Of a stretch of 11,523 nt of DNA, positions 1 through 6,612 are shown one piece after another. The stretch comes from CAZGSG01 sp964528095. Its GTDB lineage: Bacteria; Bacteroidota; Bacteroidia; Chitinophagales; Chitinophagaceae. The stretch spans positions 1 to 11,523 of the forward strand of contig CAZGSG010000185.1 in assembly GCA_964528095.1 (NCBI GenBank), read 5' to 3'. How positions within the stretch are numbered: the stretch's first letter is position 1; each line of letters starts with the position of its first letter. Both the position numbers and the translations under genes were made by a program. Below the pieces are notes generated by a model that had not been told where the DNA came from, searched no databases, and saw only the letters and a list, made by a program, of their open reading frames with translations.

Positions 1-1028
1 TTCATTCCAGCCGCTATCTCTTCCGCACTGCCCGGGTCTACATAATAAGCAGCATCGCCACCGGCTTCGGGCAGACAGGATACACTGGAGGTGATCACCG
101 GCAGCCGGCTCCACAATGCTTCGAGCACCGGTATCCCAAAACCCTCAAAAAAAGAAGGATAGATCATGGCCACAGCCGACTGGTAAATGGCCGGAAAATC
201 AGCAGCAGACCTGAATGAAGGGCTTGACCTGGCGGTTTCGTTTTCTGAAAGAAAGATCACCTTATTATCCAATCCGTTCTGTTTGATATAGTCTTTGACC
301 TGTTGTTTATACGTTGAACCATCTCCGATCACCACCAGCGGAATGTTCAATTCATTGCGCAATAAAAAAAGCGCTTTACAAATATTCAGCAGGTTTTTTC
401 TTTCAATAATAGATCCGACACAAAGAAAAAACTCTTCAGGTAAGTTGTATAGTTTTTTTACGCGTTGCTTTTCTTCTTCACTGGCCATAAAACCAAATCC
501 CGGATTACAACTCTGGTAACAAACAACGATTTTTTCTTCCGGTGTTTTATAAAAAGATACCAGGTCTTTTTTTGTCTGTTCGCTGATGGCAATTATTTTA
601 TCCGCATTTTCGCAGGCATACCTGAATTTAGCGGTATAGATCCTGGCATCGATGGCCTTGTATTGCTCCGGGTAACGTTCGTGAATCAGGTCATGCATCG
701 TAACAACAGATGGGATACCCGTTTTATGAAGACCCACCGGGATTTCATGACTCAGTCCGTGATACAGATTGATCTTATTTTTTATAAGATCATCTTTTAC
801 CCAATTGCTTCGCCAACCCGAAGAAAATAACTTTGAAAAAAAACCGGAAGGCCTGATCTCTTTGATATTATCACCAACGATGGTAAAATCCTTAGCGGGC
901 TTCGGATTAAAAAGATAATACGTATGCGAAGGATGGTATTCCGCCAGTGACCTGATCAGGGTACGGCTATAATGCCCAAGCCCCGTGCCGTTATGAAAAG
1001 CCCTTTTGGCATCGAATCCGATATTCAT
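1..1028 (-). CDS. Family-4 type (GT-B) glycosyltransferase, 3' end beyond the window
   Basis: Reading the minus strand from ATG at 1028 gives 342 codons without a stop up to the left edge, so the C-terminus is missing. The start MNIGFDAKRAFHN is followed by the glycine-rich GTGLGHYSR (residues 14-22) typical of the N-terminal donor/acceptor loop of GT4 enzymes. HDLIHERYP (112-120) and ADKIIAISEQTKKDL (142-156) match the usual middle region. FFLCVGSIIERKN (200-212) opens the second Rossmann domain, and FFEGFGIPVLEA (293-304) carries the E-x7-E signature (E295, E303) that contacts the nucleotide-sugar. Such enzymes move a sugar from a nucleotide-activated donor to a glycan or lipid acceptor in the cytoplasm; donor and acceptor cannot be told here. 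Residues about 262-277 look like an insertion compared with the usual short loop before the (L/F)PA(L/I)Y helix. It is divergent from dapD, with 167 bases between the two starts. Confidence 0.9.
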   Translation of the reverse strand, partial: MNIGFDAKRAFHNGTGLGHYSRTLIRSLAEYHPSHTYYLFNPKPAKDFTIVGDNIKEIRPSGFFSKLFSSGWRSNWVKDDLIKNKINLYHGLSHEIPVGLHKTGIPSVVTMHDLIHERYPEQYKAIDARIYTAKFRYACENADKIIAISEQTKKDLVSFYKTPEEKIVVCYQSCNPGFGFMASEEEKQRVKKLYNLPEEFFLCVGSIIERKNLLNICKALFLLRNELNIPLVVIGDGSTYKQQVKDYIKQNGLDNKVIFLSENETARSSPSFRSAADFPAIYQSAVAMIYPSFFEGFGIPVLEALWSRLPVITSSVSCLPEAGGDAAYYVDPGSAEEIAAGM

Positions 1029-1033
1029 GGGCC

Positions 1034-1041
1034 CAAAGCTA
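1034..1041 (-). promoter_or_regulatory. Candidate -7 box (TAnnTTTG) in front of the glycosyltransferase
   Basis: On the minus strand this reads TAGCTTTG, a full match to the Bacteroidota -7 consensus TAnnTTTG. It ends only five bases before the ATG at 1028, so transcription from it would give an almost leaderless message. No good -33 TTTG lies 19-21 bases upstream; the nearest TTTG is only 12 bases away. It may be chance. Confidence 0.25.
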
Positions 1042-1043
1042 CG

Positions 1044-1168
1044 GCTAAGAGATCAAACGAGAATAAGAGAAGAAAGGAGTATACCGGTCTTAGGTATTAA
1101 ATAACATCTTACTCCGCAGATCCCGTACCATTCCTCTTTTTTCTCTTTTCCTCCTTTCACCTCTTAGC
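1044..1168. repeat. Imperfect 36-bp inverted repeat in the divergent intergenic region
   Basis: The left arm 1044-1079 begins GCTAAGAG and is purine-rich. The right arm 1133-1168 is its pyrimidine-rich near-complement, ending CTCTTAGC. By hand alignment roughly 28 of 36 positions pair, and the outer eight are perfect. The spacer is 53 bases (1080-1132). The arms occupy most of the space between the glycosyltransferase and dapD starts. It could be a dispersed intergenic repeat or a cruciform/regulatory structure; the sequence alone does not decide. Confidence 0.6.
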
Positions 1169-1170
1169 TT

Positions 1171-1178
1171 TAATTTTG
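1171..1178 (+). promoter_or_regulatory. Candidate -7 box of dapD
   Basis: TAATTTTG is a full match to the Bacteroidota -7 consensus TAnnTTTG, 17 bases before the dapD ATG. This would leave a leader of roughly ten bases. No clear -33 TTTG lies 19-21 bases upstream, where the sequence is the pyrimidine-rich arm of the inverted repeat. Confidence 0.4.
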
Positions 1179-1195
1179 GATCAAATTTTTACAGC

Positions 1196-2008
1196 ATGAA
1201 AGAACTGATACTGGAAGCATGGGAAACCCGTGAACTATTAAGAGTAACTAAATATGCAGATGCCGTGAGAGTGGTGATGGAAGAGCTGGATAAGGGTAGA
1301 TTAAGAGTAGCATCTCCCGGCGAAAATGGTGAGGGCTGGGTAGTAAATGAATGGGTGAAGCAGGCGATACTTTTATACTTCAGCATTCAACCGATGCAGA
1401 CCTGGACAACAGGCCCATTTGAATTCTATGATAAGATGCTGCTCAAATCAAACTACAAGGACCTGGGTGTGCGGGCAGTACCGCACGCGGTGGCAAGATA
1501 TGGCGCTTATATCGCAAAAAATGTGGTGCTGATGCCTTCTTATGTGAATATTGGCGCTTATGTAGATGAGAACAGCATGGTGGATACCTGGGCAACTGTA
1601 GGCAGTTGCGCGCAGATCGGCAAAGGTGTGCACCTCAGCGGAGGTGTGGGTATTGGCGGTGTGCTGGAGCCATTGCAGGCAACGCCGGTGATCATTGAAG
1701 ACGGTTGTTTTATAGGCAGCCGCTGTATCGTAGTGGAAGGAGTAGTGGTGGAAAAAGAAGCGGTACTGGGTGCCAATGTGGTACTCACCCAATCTACCAA
1801 GATCATTGATGTAAGTGGCAGCGAACCCAAAGAATACAAAGGCCGGGTACCGGCAAGAAGCGTGGTGATCCCAGGCACTTATGCCAAAAAATTCCCTGCC
1901 GGCGAATACCATGTAAACTGTGCACTGATCATCGGTCAGCGTAAAGCAAGTACTGATCTCAAGACCAGCCTGAATGACGCGTTGAGGGAGTTTAATGTGT
2001 CGGCATAG
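1196..2008 (+). CDS. dapD: 2,3,4,5-tetrahydropyridine-2,6-dicarboxylate N-succinyltransferase (DapD)
   Basis: The 270-residue product has the normal full length for DapD. The enzyme transfers succinyl from succinyl-CoA to tetrahydrodipicolinate in the cytoplasm, the committed step of the succinylase branch to meso-diaminopimelate and lysine. An N-terminal helical region (about 1-95) includes LDKGRLRVA (31-39) and WVVNEWVKQAILLYF (48-62), both characteristic. Residues about 103-205 are a left-handed beta-helix of hexapeptide repeats, with the diagnostic SYVNIGAYVDENSMVDTWAT (115-134) and GGVGIGGVLEPLQATPVIIE (149-168). A C-terminal strand region follows (PARSVVIPGTYAKKFP, 219-234). The start at 1196 fits the usual short N-terminal helix. 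No Shine-Dalgarno sequence is visible, as is normal for Bacteroidota. No other dap gene is adjacent, and the gene appears to be transcribed alone. Confidence 0.97.
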   Translation: MKELILEAWETRELLRVTKYADAVRVVMEELDKGRLRVASPGENGEGWVVNEWVKQAILLYFSIQPMQTWTTGPFEFYDKMLLKSNYKDLGVRAVPHAVARYGAYIAKNVVLMPSYVNIGAYVDENSMVDTWATVGSCAQIGKGVHLSGGVGIGGVLEPLQATPVIIEDGCFIGSRCIVVEGVVVEKEAVLGANVVLTQSTKIIDVSGSEPKEYKGRVPARSVVIPGTYAKKFPAGEYHVNCALIIGQRKASTDLKTSLNDALREFNVSA

Positions 2009-2011
2009 ACC

Positions 2012-2098
2012 AATTCAAAATTCAAAAGGCAAAATTCAAAAATGGCTCATGTAATCTGAGAAGACTGGTTTTGAATTTTGCCTTTTGAATTTTGAATT
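2012..2098. repeat. Perfect 30-bp AT-rich inverted repeat after dapD (possible terminator)
   Basis: The left arm 2012-2041 and right arm 2069-2098 are exact reverse complements over all 30 bases, around a 27-base spacer. Each arm is built from AATTCAAAA-like words with a single GGC/GCC interruption. It starts four bases after the dapD stop. A transcript would fold into a long A-U stem that could stop transcription or protect the 3' end, but there is no GC-rich stem plus U-run of the classic type. Confidence 0.8.
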
Positions 2099-2122
2099 AA
2101 TTGGCTGGAAGGCACGCAAAAA

Positions 2123-2155
2123 TTTTGTAGTCAAAGGATGATTGCAGTATATTTG
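2123..2155 (+). promoter_or_regulatory. Bacteroidota-type promoter of tRNA-Leu
   Basis: TTTTG at 2123-2127 and TATATTTG at 2148-2155 match the -33 (TTTG) and -7 (TAnnTTTG) elements of the Bacteroidota primary sigma factor, with 20 bases between them. The mature tRNA begins nine bases after the -7 box. This is the best promoter in the window. Confidence 0.75.
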
Positions 2156-2164
2156 CCGCCCCGA

Positions 2165-2248
2165 GCCCGGGTGGCGAAATTGGTAGACGCACTGTCTTCA
2201 GGTGGCAGCGTTCGCAAGGATGTGCTGGTTCGAATCCAGTCCCGGGCA
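2165..2248 (+). tRNA. tRNA-Leu (anticodon CAG)
   Basis: This is an 84-base class II tRNA. The acceptor stem GCCCGGG (2165-2171) pairs with CCCGGGC (2241-2247), and A2248 is the discriminator. The D-arm contains TGGCGAAATTGGTAGACGC. The anticodon stem CTGTC/GGCAG encloses the loop TTCAGGT with anticodon CAG, which reads CUG. A long variable arm follows, as expected for leucine. The T-arm is GCTGG-TTCGAAT-CCAGT. The 3' CCA is not encoded (CT follows the discriminator), so it must be added enzymatically. Confidence 0.96.
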
Positions 2249-2252
2249 CTTG

Positions 2253-2278
2253 AAAACCTCCTTTTGCGGGAGGTTTTT
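2253..2278 (+). terminator. Rho-independent terminator after tRNA-Leu
   Basis: AAAACCTCC (2253-2261) pairs with GGAGGTTTT (2269-2277) around a seven-base loop, and T-rich sequence follows. It starts five bases after the tRNA end. Confidence 0.85.
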
Positions 2279-2365
2279 CTGTTTTAGATTGTTGTTTCTC
2301 CTTTGCAATTATCTAAGTTCTTCCATATCTAACACAAAGTAGATATTTATAAAAAGTCTCAGGAT

Positions 2366-2467
2366 CTTATAGAAAAGCGTTCCATTTTCAGCAATCGGAA
2401 AATGCCTCAGCGGGATTTGGCGAATAAACGACTTTCTTATCGCAGGTATTTTCATAGCCAACCCGAT
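2366..2467 (+). repeat. Dispersed intergenic repeat, copy A
   Basis: This is a roughly 100-bp element whose core, CCTCAGCGGGATTTGG followed by CGAATAAACGACTTTC, recurs in three other intergenic places of the window (4166-4240, 4271-4350 on the minus strand, 6613-6717). The element begins CTTATAGA and contains ATTTTC...GAAAAT as a small inverted repeat. It ends ATAGCCAACCCGATG, exactly 25 bases after GAATAAA. It fills much of the space between the tRNA terminator and the serine hydrolase gene; in the rest of 2281-2592 I see nothing. Nothing here identifies a mobile-element protein. Confidence 0.8.
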
Positions 2468-2592
2468 GGTGAAGGCTTTTCAATTTTAATAAAATAGTTC
2501 AACCCACTTTTTCAAGTATACAAAATCGATCAAACCGAACGCTATGCCTGATCTCAAGAGTTCTACAAAAACGCTGCCTGTTGCAAATTGCT

Positions 2593-4071
2593 TTATAAAC
2601 CCAATTCATGTATTTTTTGTTCTATCCCTTTTTTTGAAGGGTCAATCGTTAAAGCCTTATGAAACCACTCCGAAGCCTTTTGTTTGTTGCCTTGCGCACT
2701 GTATACATCTCCGGTATATTCATACCAAAGCGATACACCCGGCTCTATTTCTGTACAAAAGATCAGCACATCTATTGCTTGTTGTTTGTATCCCCGGTCA
2801 TATAACCAATCAGCCAACGTAACGACACTTTTTGCTCCAAAATCGTATTTTCCGGGATGTTGTTTTTTCTCCAAAAAATAAACTTCCTTCACTTTCGAAA
2901 TACCTTCTTTCAAAATATATTTCCTCAACTCTAAATAGATAGGGGTTTGTTCAAGTGCTAAAGGGGTATTTAAAATAATGCTTTTAAATATGGCAAGTGC
3001 GGGATCAACAGCGTCAAAACGGTCATTGTTGCCCATTAAAACCACGGCTATGCCGCTTTCCGGTTCAAAACCAACAAAAGTTCTGTACCCAAGATCGCCC
3101 CCTGAATGAAAATATATTTTTTTTGCTCCCACTTTCATTTCAAACCAACTAAAACAAACTTTGTATTGTTCATTAACCTCAAGTTTTGATTCCAGCATAT
3201 TTTCCCATGTTGCCCGTTTAATAATTTCCTGCCCATTGACCGCGCCTTTATCTAAATACAATGTGGCCCATTTCAACATGTCATCTATGTTTGAGTGTAG
3301 CGTTGAACTGGGAGCATGTATCCGGTTATAAGGATATACTTTGCTTACTGATTGCAAAAGATAAGGATCAATTATATGGGGCGACGTTTTATAGCTGGAA
3401 GAAATGTCCTTAGGAGAAAAACTGCTATTCACCATTCCCGCCGGGGTGAAAATTTTTTTATGCATATACTCCTCAAATGACATGCCTGCTGATTTTGCTA
3501 TTACATCAGCAAGTATATCAAAGGCCGCATTACTATAATTGAATTTGGAGCCGGGTGTAAAATCCAGATCCATTTGCGCAAAGCTTTTTACATAGCGTTC
3601 CGCAGCATTATCGTCATTCTGCGGATTTTCCCATTCATAATTGCTCACATCCGGAATTCCTGAACTATGGGTAAGGATATGGTAGAGGGTTATCTGTTTG
3701 TAGCGCTCATCTTTCATTTTGAAATAGGGCAGATAAAAAGAAACTGTACTGTTCAGGTTTAGCTTGCCAGACTCAACCAGTTGAAGTATTGCTGTTGCCG
3801 CAAACGGTTTGGAAACAGAAGCCATGTGAAAGTCTGACCTGCTACTGAGTGCCTTGTGGGATGACAGGCTTTGAACACCATAAGCTTTCTTGTAGACAAT
3901 TTGGTGATTAGTTATAACTCCAACGGCAAGTCCCGGGATATCTGCTTTGGATTTTTGATTTAGTACAATAGAGTCAATTGTCTTGCTGAGTGATTGGGCA
4001 TTTCTTGTTTGTTGTGCACAAATATCTGATAGGGCAAAATGAAGCGAAACTATTATAACCAAATATTTCAT
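2593..4071 (-). CDS. Secreted beta-lactamase-family (class C/PBP-like) serine hydrolase with TPR-like tail
   Basis: The 492-residue product starts with a signal peptide (MKYLVIIVSLHFALSDICAQ, about 1-20), pointing to the periplasm or outside. Residues about 32-370 are the beta-lactamase/penicillin-recognising serine hydrolase fold. The SxxK nucleophile motif is SVSK (S85, K88) within FHMASVSKPFAATA, the second motif is YSN (Y179-N181) in FNYSNAAFDIL, and HSGG (322-325) stands where KTG occurs in true beta-lactamases. ITLYHILTHSSGIPD (127-141) is the conserved segment of this family. HSGG points to an esterase, D-aminopeptidase or similar hydrolase rather than a drug-destroying enzyme; the substrate is unknown. 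The tail has about one TPR motif (YEYTGDVYSAQGNKQKASEW, 450-469, then FHKALTIDP), seen in many Bacteroidota members and probably for protein contacts. The start is set by the signal peptide. The gene stands alone, with dispersed repeats on both sides. Confidence 0.92.
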   Translation of the reverse strand: MKYLVIIVSLHFALSDICAQQTRNAQSLSKTIDSIVLNQKSKADIPGLAVGVITNHQIVYKKAYGVQSLSSHKALSSRSDFHMASVSKPFAATAILQLVESGKLNLNSTVSFYLPYFKMKDERYKQITLYHILTHSSGIPDVSNYEWENPQNDDNAAERYVKSFAQMDLDFTPGSKFNYSNAAFDILADVIAKSAGMSFEEYMHKKIFTPAGMVNSSFSPKDISSSYKTSPHIIDPYLLQSVSKVYPYNRIHAPSSTLHSNIDDMLKWATLYLDKGAVNGQEIIKRATWENMLESKLEVNEQYKVCFSWFEMKVGAKKIYFHSGGDLGYRTFVGFEPESGIAVVLMGNNDRFDAVDPALAIFKSIILNTPLALEQTPIYLELRKYILKEGISKVKEVYFLEKKQHPGKYDFGAKSVVTLADWLYDRGYKQQAIDVLIFCTEIEPGVSLWYEYTGDVYSAQGNKQKASEWFHKALTIDPSKKGIEQKIHELGL

Positions 4072-4165
4072 ATTCGTACTACGTCCGATTGTTTAAAAAG
4101 TTACTGTTTGAGGAAAAATGGGATATTTACAGCTCTTTTTAATGAGCAATGGCTAAATCTTAGAC

Positions 4166-4240
4166 CTTATAGACAAGCTTTCCATTTTCCAGCAACCAGA
4201 AAATGCCTCAGCGGGTTCTATGTCTGGATAAACCGTTTAC
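4166..4240 (+). repeat. Dispersed intergenic repeat, copy B
   Basis: Copy B aligns to copy A from CTTATAGA through AGAAAATGCCTCAGCGGG, with one extra C in the CATTTTCC stretch. It then diverges (TTCTATGTCTGGATAAACCG). The last segment including ATAGCC is absent, so this copy is partial. It lies 94 bases before the serine hydrolase start and points towards inverted copy C. Confidence 0.7.
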
Positions 4241-4270
4241 TTCTTTGCTGATTGAAGCAGCGTAATACAC

Positions 4271-4350
4271 ATCGGGGTTGGCTATCGGTGCTATATTAAG
4301 ATCAATTCCATTTATTCGCCAAACTCCGCTGAGACATACTCACCATATTG
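4271..4350 (-). repeat. Dispersed intergenic repeat, copy C (inverted)
   Basis: On the minus strand this reads a diverged ATATGGTGAGTATG, then TCTCAGCGGAGTTTGG, then CGAATAAATGG. After exactly 25 bases counted from GAATAAA it reads ATAGCCAACCCCGATG. This is the same order and spacing as copy A. Together with copy B it makes an inverted pair with about 100 bases between the cores. Outside B and C, the interval 4072-4399 holds nothing I can recognise. Confidence 0.7.
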
Positions 4351-4399
4351 GAGAAAGCAACCTACGAAAACCGAAGCTGATTATTGGCTTTGCAGACTG

Positions 4400-4789
4400 T
4401 TATGCATTGGGCCGTCCAAAAAATAGTAGATACCCATCGGCATCTTTTATTTCAAAACCTCTTAGATTATCGCTGTTATCATGGATAGCTTTGTTAAATG
4501 TTACGCCATTTGAACGATATTCCTCAAACAATATGTCTGGCTCAGCAACAGAAATATAAGCATCCCAGGGCGCCCACTCGTGTCGTGTATGATTAGGAAT
4601 AGGTTTTATATCAGGAGCAACTCCCTTAAGATTAATAGAAATATTATCGCGACCAACAATAGCCCAATAAGGGTTTTCATCTGGACCAATGTACCGGATT
4701 TTAAACCCAAGTTTATCAACATAGAATGAAACCGAAATTTCCAAATCTGCAATAATAAAACAAGGCATGATGTAAGTGAGATTTGTCAT
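4400..4789 (-). CDS. VOC-family protein (glyoxalase/bleomycin-resistance fold)
   Basis: I place the start at the internal ATG 4789, giving 129 residues, because MTNLTYIMPCFIIADLEISV is where this fold normally begins. An upstream in-frame ATG at 4915 would add 42 residues without family resemblance. The beta-alpha-beta-beta-beta unit is seen in PCFIIADLEISVSFYVDKLG (9-28), and the family's ending in GFEIKDADGYLLFFGRP. Length and layout fit single-domain VOC proteins, which dimerise to form metal-dependent lyases, dioxygenases or antibiotic-binding proteins in the cytoplasm. WAPWDAYISVAEPDILFEEY resembles bleomycin-resistance-like members, but the ligand cannot be told and a resistance role should not be assumed. 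Base composition is AT-rich. It is divergent from the lipoprotein gene. Confidence 0.88.
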   Translation of the reverse strand: MTNLTYIMPCFIIADLEISVSFYVDKLGFKIRYIGPDENPYWAIVGRDNISINLKGVAPDIKPIPNHTRHEWAPWDAYISVAEPDILFEEYRSNGVTFNKAIHDNSDNLRGFEIKDADGYLLFFGRPNA

Positions 4790-4870
4790 GGTTTTAATTT
4801 TACACTTTAAAGAATGTACGACCGTATTGCAAGCAACAGTTGTATTTGTGAAATCCTGATTAAGCACTTT

Positions 4871-4896
4871 GTAAATGGCCTTATAGGCCGGTTTAC
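4871..4896. promoter_or_regulatory. Imperfect palindrome between divergent VOC and lipoprotein genes
   Basis: GTAAA-T-GGCC-TTATA-GGCC-GG-TTTAC: two nested inverted pairs (GTAAA/TTTAC and GGCC/GGCC) around a five-base loop. It lies 82 bases from the VOC start and 210 bases from the lipoprotein start, a plausible operator or hairpin. The rest of 4790-5105 shows no gene and no convincing promoter. Confidence 0.3.
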
Positions 4897-5105
4897 GAAA
4901 TTTGCAAGCAGACAAACCGAAGTTATTAATTTATCAGTTCGGGTATGGTCAACTTTTGGCTCGTCTGTCAACATATCCTTTTCCGCAATACTTTCCGACC
5001 AAAAAAATGAGAATGACTGGTCGGATTATTTGCCATTTCATCGAAATCAGTGGCAAGAATACTGGTTGCCGGAATATGTTTACGCCACAATCAGGAACCT
5101 TAATT

Positions 5106-6428
5106 ATGAGAATGAGATTCACATCTTCCTTCGCAATCGTTGGGGCCTGCATCATTAGTATTGCCTCCTGCAAAAAAAACGACAAACCAGACAAACCGGA
5201 GGGGCCGCCCCCTGAGCCTTTTAAAACAGAAAAAGGATCTCCGCTGGGAAGCCCGATAAGTAAAATGATCGGCGCGTCCGGCGGCACGCTGACAAGTGAA
5301 GATGGTAAATTGACCATTACGGTATCTGCAGGAACAGTAACAACAAACACTAATTTCAGCATACAACCGATCACTCTTACCATTCCTTCCGCTGAAGGCG
5401 ATACAGCTTACCGGCTTTTGCCAGAGGGAACAACTTTTTCCAAGCCTGTAACTATTACTTTTCATTATAACGCAGCAGATACCAAAGGGAGTACTTCAGA
5501 CCTTTTAATGGGCTGTTATCAAACAGCGGATGGTAACTGGAAATCCGTGCCTTCGGCACTGAATAAAAATAACAGTACCATCACGCTCAATACGCAACAT
5601 TTCAGTGACTGGTCCATAACTTCCATGCTGGAACTGAAAGTAAAAAAACCTGTTCTTACTTCCAGTGAAAACACGGATATCGAAATAGTAGGTATTTGGG
5701 CCGGACGTGAAGATGAATTACTAACGCCTCTTACGCCCGACTATAATTATAATATTGACGGATATATAGAAACAATCAGCAACTGGGACGCGACTGAGGG
5801 TATTCTTCTTGTTGATGAACAAACTCCTTTCATTGCAACCTTTAGTCCCTACAGCCCGATCACCCACGGAAAAAAATCGCACGTACAGGTGGATATCAGG
5901 GGCGGTATGGTGATCAATGATCCAACACTGCCCAACAATATGCGGCTGATAGGACAAGTAATTCTAATAGCTGAAATCACGCTGCTGAATGACGTTTATA
6001 TGATTGGTTCATTTAACGGTGCGGATATCAACTGTTCGGATGCAGAGGCTTTTGAGGCAAGTGGACATATTTTTATCAATGCCCACACAACAACTGACAC
6101 CAGCATTATGAGCTATGTATTACATATCGTGGCAGACAAACCGGGCAACTATCCCAGCGGTTCGCTTCTCATTCCAGGTAAAGCAAAAGCTTCCGTATCC
6201 GGCGAAGTGCATCAAAGGCCTATTAATTTTGTTAGTGAGTATATCCATTGCGGCCCACCTTCACACATGGCCTATAGCAGCGGAAGTGTCACAATTGATA
6301 ACTGGGGTCCTGTTGGCACTTATATCACAGGCTCTTTCAATGGACCTGTTTATCCACAGACCGATCCTAACTGCTCACCAGCCGGTAAAGGATTTAGCGT
6401 AACCTTCCGTGCATTACGTGGCATGTAG
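5106..6428 (+). CDS. Surface or periplasmic lipoprotein with ZU5-like domain
   Basis: The frame is open from 4902, but the likely start is ATG 5106. From there the product is 440 residues and begins with a lipoprotein signal: a positively charged start, a hydrophobic stretch and the lipobox SIASC with C22. KKNDKPDKPEGPPPEP then forms a charged, proline-rich linker. Residues about 52-172 resemble ZU5 domains: IGASGGTLTSEDGKLTITVS near the start, and LLPEGTTFSKPVTITFHY, matching the ZU5 PxGxxFxxPVxxxxPY pattern. Similar domains occur in Bacteroidota outer-surface proteins; their partners are unknown. The remaining approximately 265 residues match no family I know. Two segments there resemble each other: YMIGSFNGADINCSDAEAFE near 298 and YITGSFNGPVYPQTDPNCSP near 405, suggesting a duplicated beta unit. 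The gene is monocistronic, with a strong terminator 22 bases after the stop. Confidence 0.8.
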   Translation: MRMRFTSSFAIVGACIISIASCKKNDKPDKPEGPPPEPFKTEKGSPLGSPISKMIGASGGTLTSEDGKLTITVSAGTVTTNTNFSIQPITLTIPSAEGDTAYRLLPEGTTFSKPVTITFHYNAADTKGSTSDLLMGCYQTADGNWKSVPSALNKNNSTITLNTQHFSDWSITSMLELKVKKPVLTSSENTDIEIVGIWAGREDELLTPLTPDYNYNIDGYIETISNWDATEGILLVDEQTPFIATFSPYSPITHGKKSHVQVDIRGGMVINDPTLPNNMRLIGQVILIAEITLLNDVYMIGSFNGADINCSDAEAFEASGHIFINAHTTTDTSIMSYVLHIVADKPGNYPSGSLLIPGKAKASVSGEVHQRPINFVSEYIHCGPPSHMAYSSGSVTIDNWGPVGTYITGSFNGPVYPQTDPNCSPAGKGFSVTFRALRGM

Positions 6429-6450
6429 TAAATTCCTGATCAAACATAAA

Positions 6451-6489
6451 AAAGCGCAGCATCCATTAAAGGACGCTGCGCTTTACTTT
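6451..6489 (+). terminator. Rho-independent terminator of the lipoprotein gene
   Basis: AAAGCGCAGC (6451-6460) pairs perfectly with GCTGCGCTTT (6475-6484). An inner TCC/GGA pair follows after one mismatch, with a six-base loop, and T-rich sequence comes after the stem. Confidence 0.88.
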
Positions 6490-6612
6490 TATTACCACCT
6501 GGATGTTCAGCCAGGTGAAGTTTACTTGCTTAAGATCCCACCTGATAAATCTTTACTTATACATGAAGAGATCAGGAATAAAATTTTAATGCGTCTTCAA
6601 ATTCCTCGCCAA

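Noticed and set aside
1630..1647. CACCTCAGCGGAGGTG palindrome sharing CTCAGCGG with the dispersed repeat
   Set aside because: It lies in conserved dapD codons (GVHLSGGVG) and shares only the short word, not the order or spacing of the repeat.
1448..1912. Long minus-strand open frames inside dapD
   Set aside because: They are antisense shadows of a strongly conserved plus-strand gene and resemble no protein family.
4400..4789. Antibiotic resistance gene call for the VOC protein
   Set aside because: The fold is shared by many unrelated enzymes and nothing in the sequence shows a drug-binding role.
4790..4915. 42-residue N-terminal extension of the VOC protein
   Set aside because: It has no family resemblance. 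The VOC fold begins at MTNLTYIMP, and the extension would read through the intergenic region.
4902..5105. N-terminal extension of the lipoprotein from ATG 4902
   Set aside because: The extension would bury the lipobox signal at residue 90. The start at 5106 gives a normal lipoprotein signal peptide.
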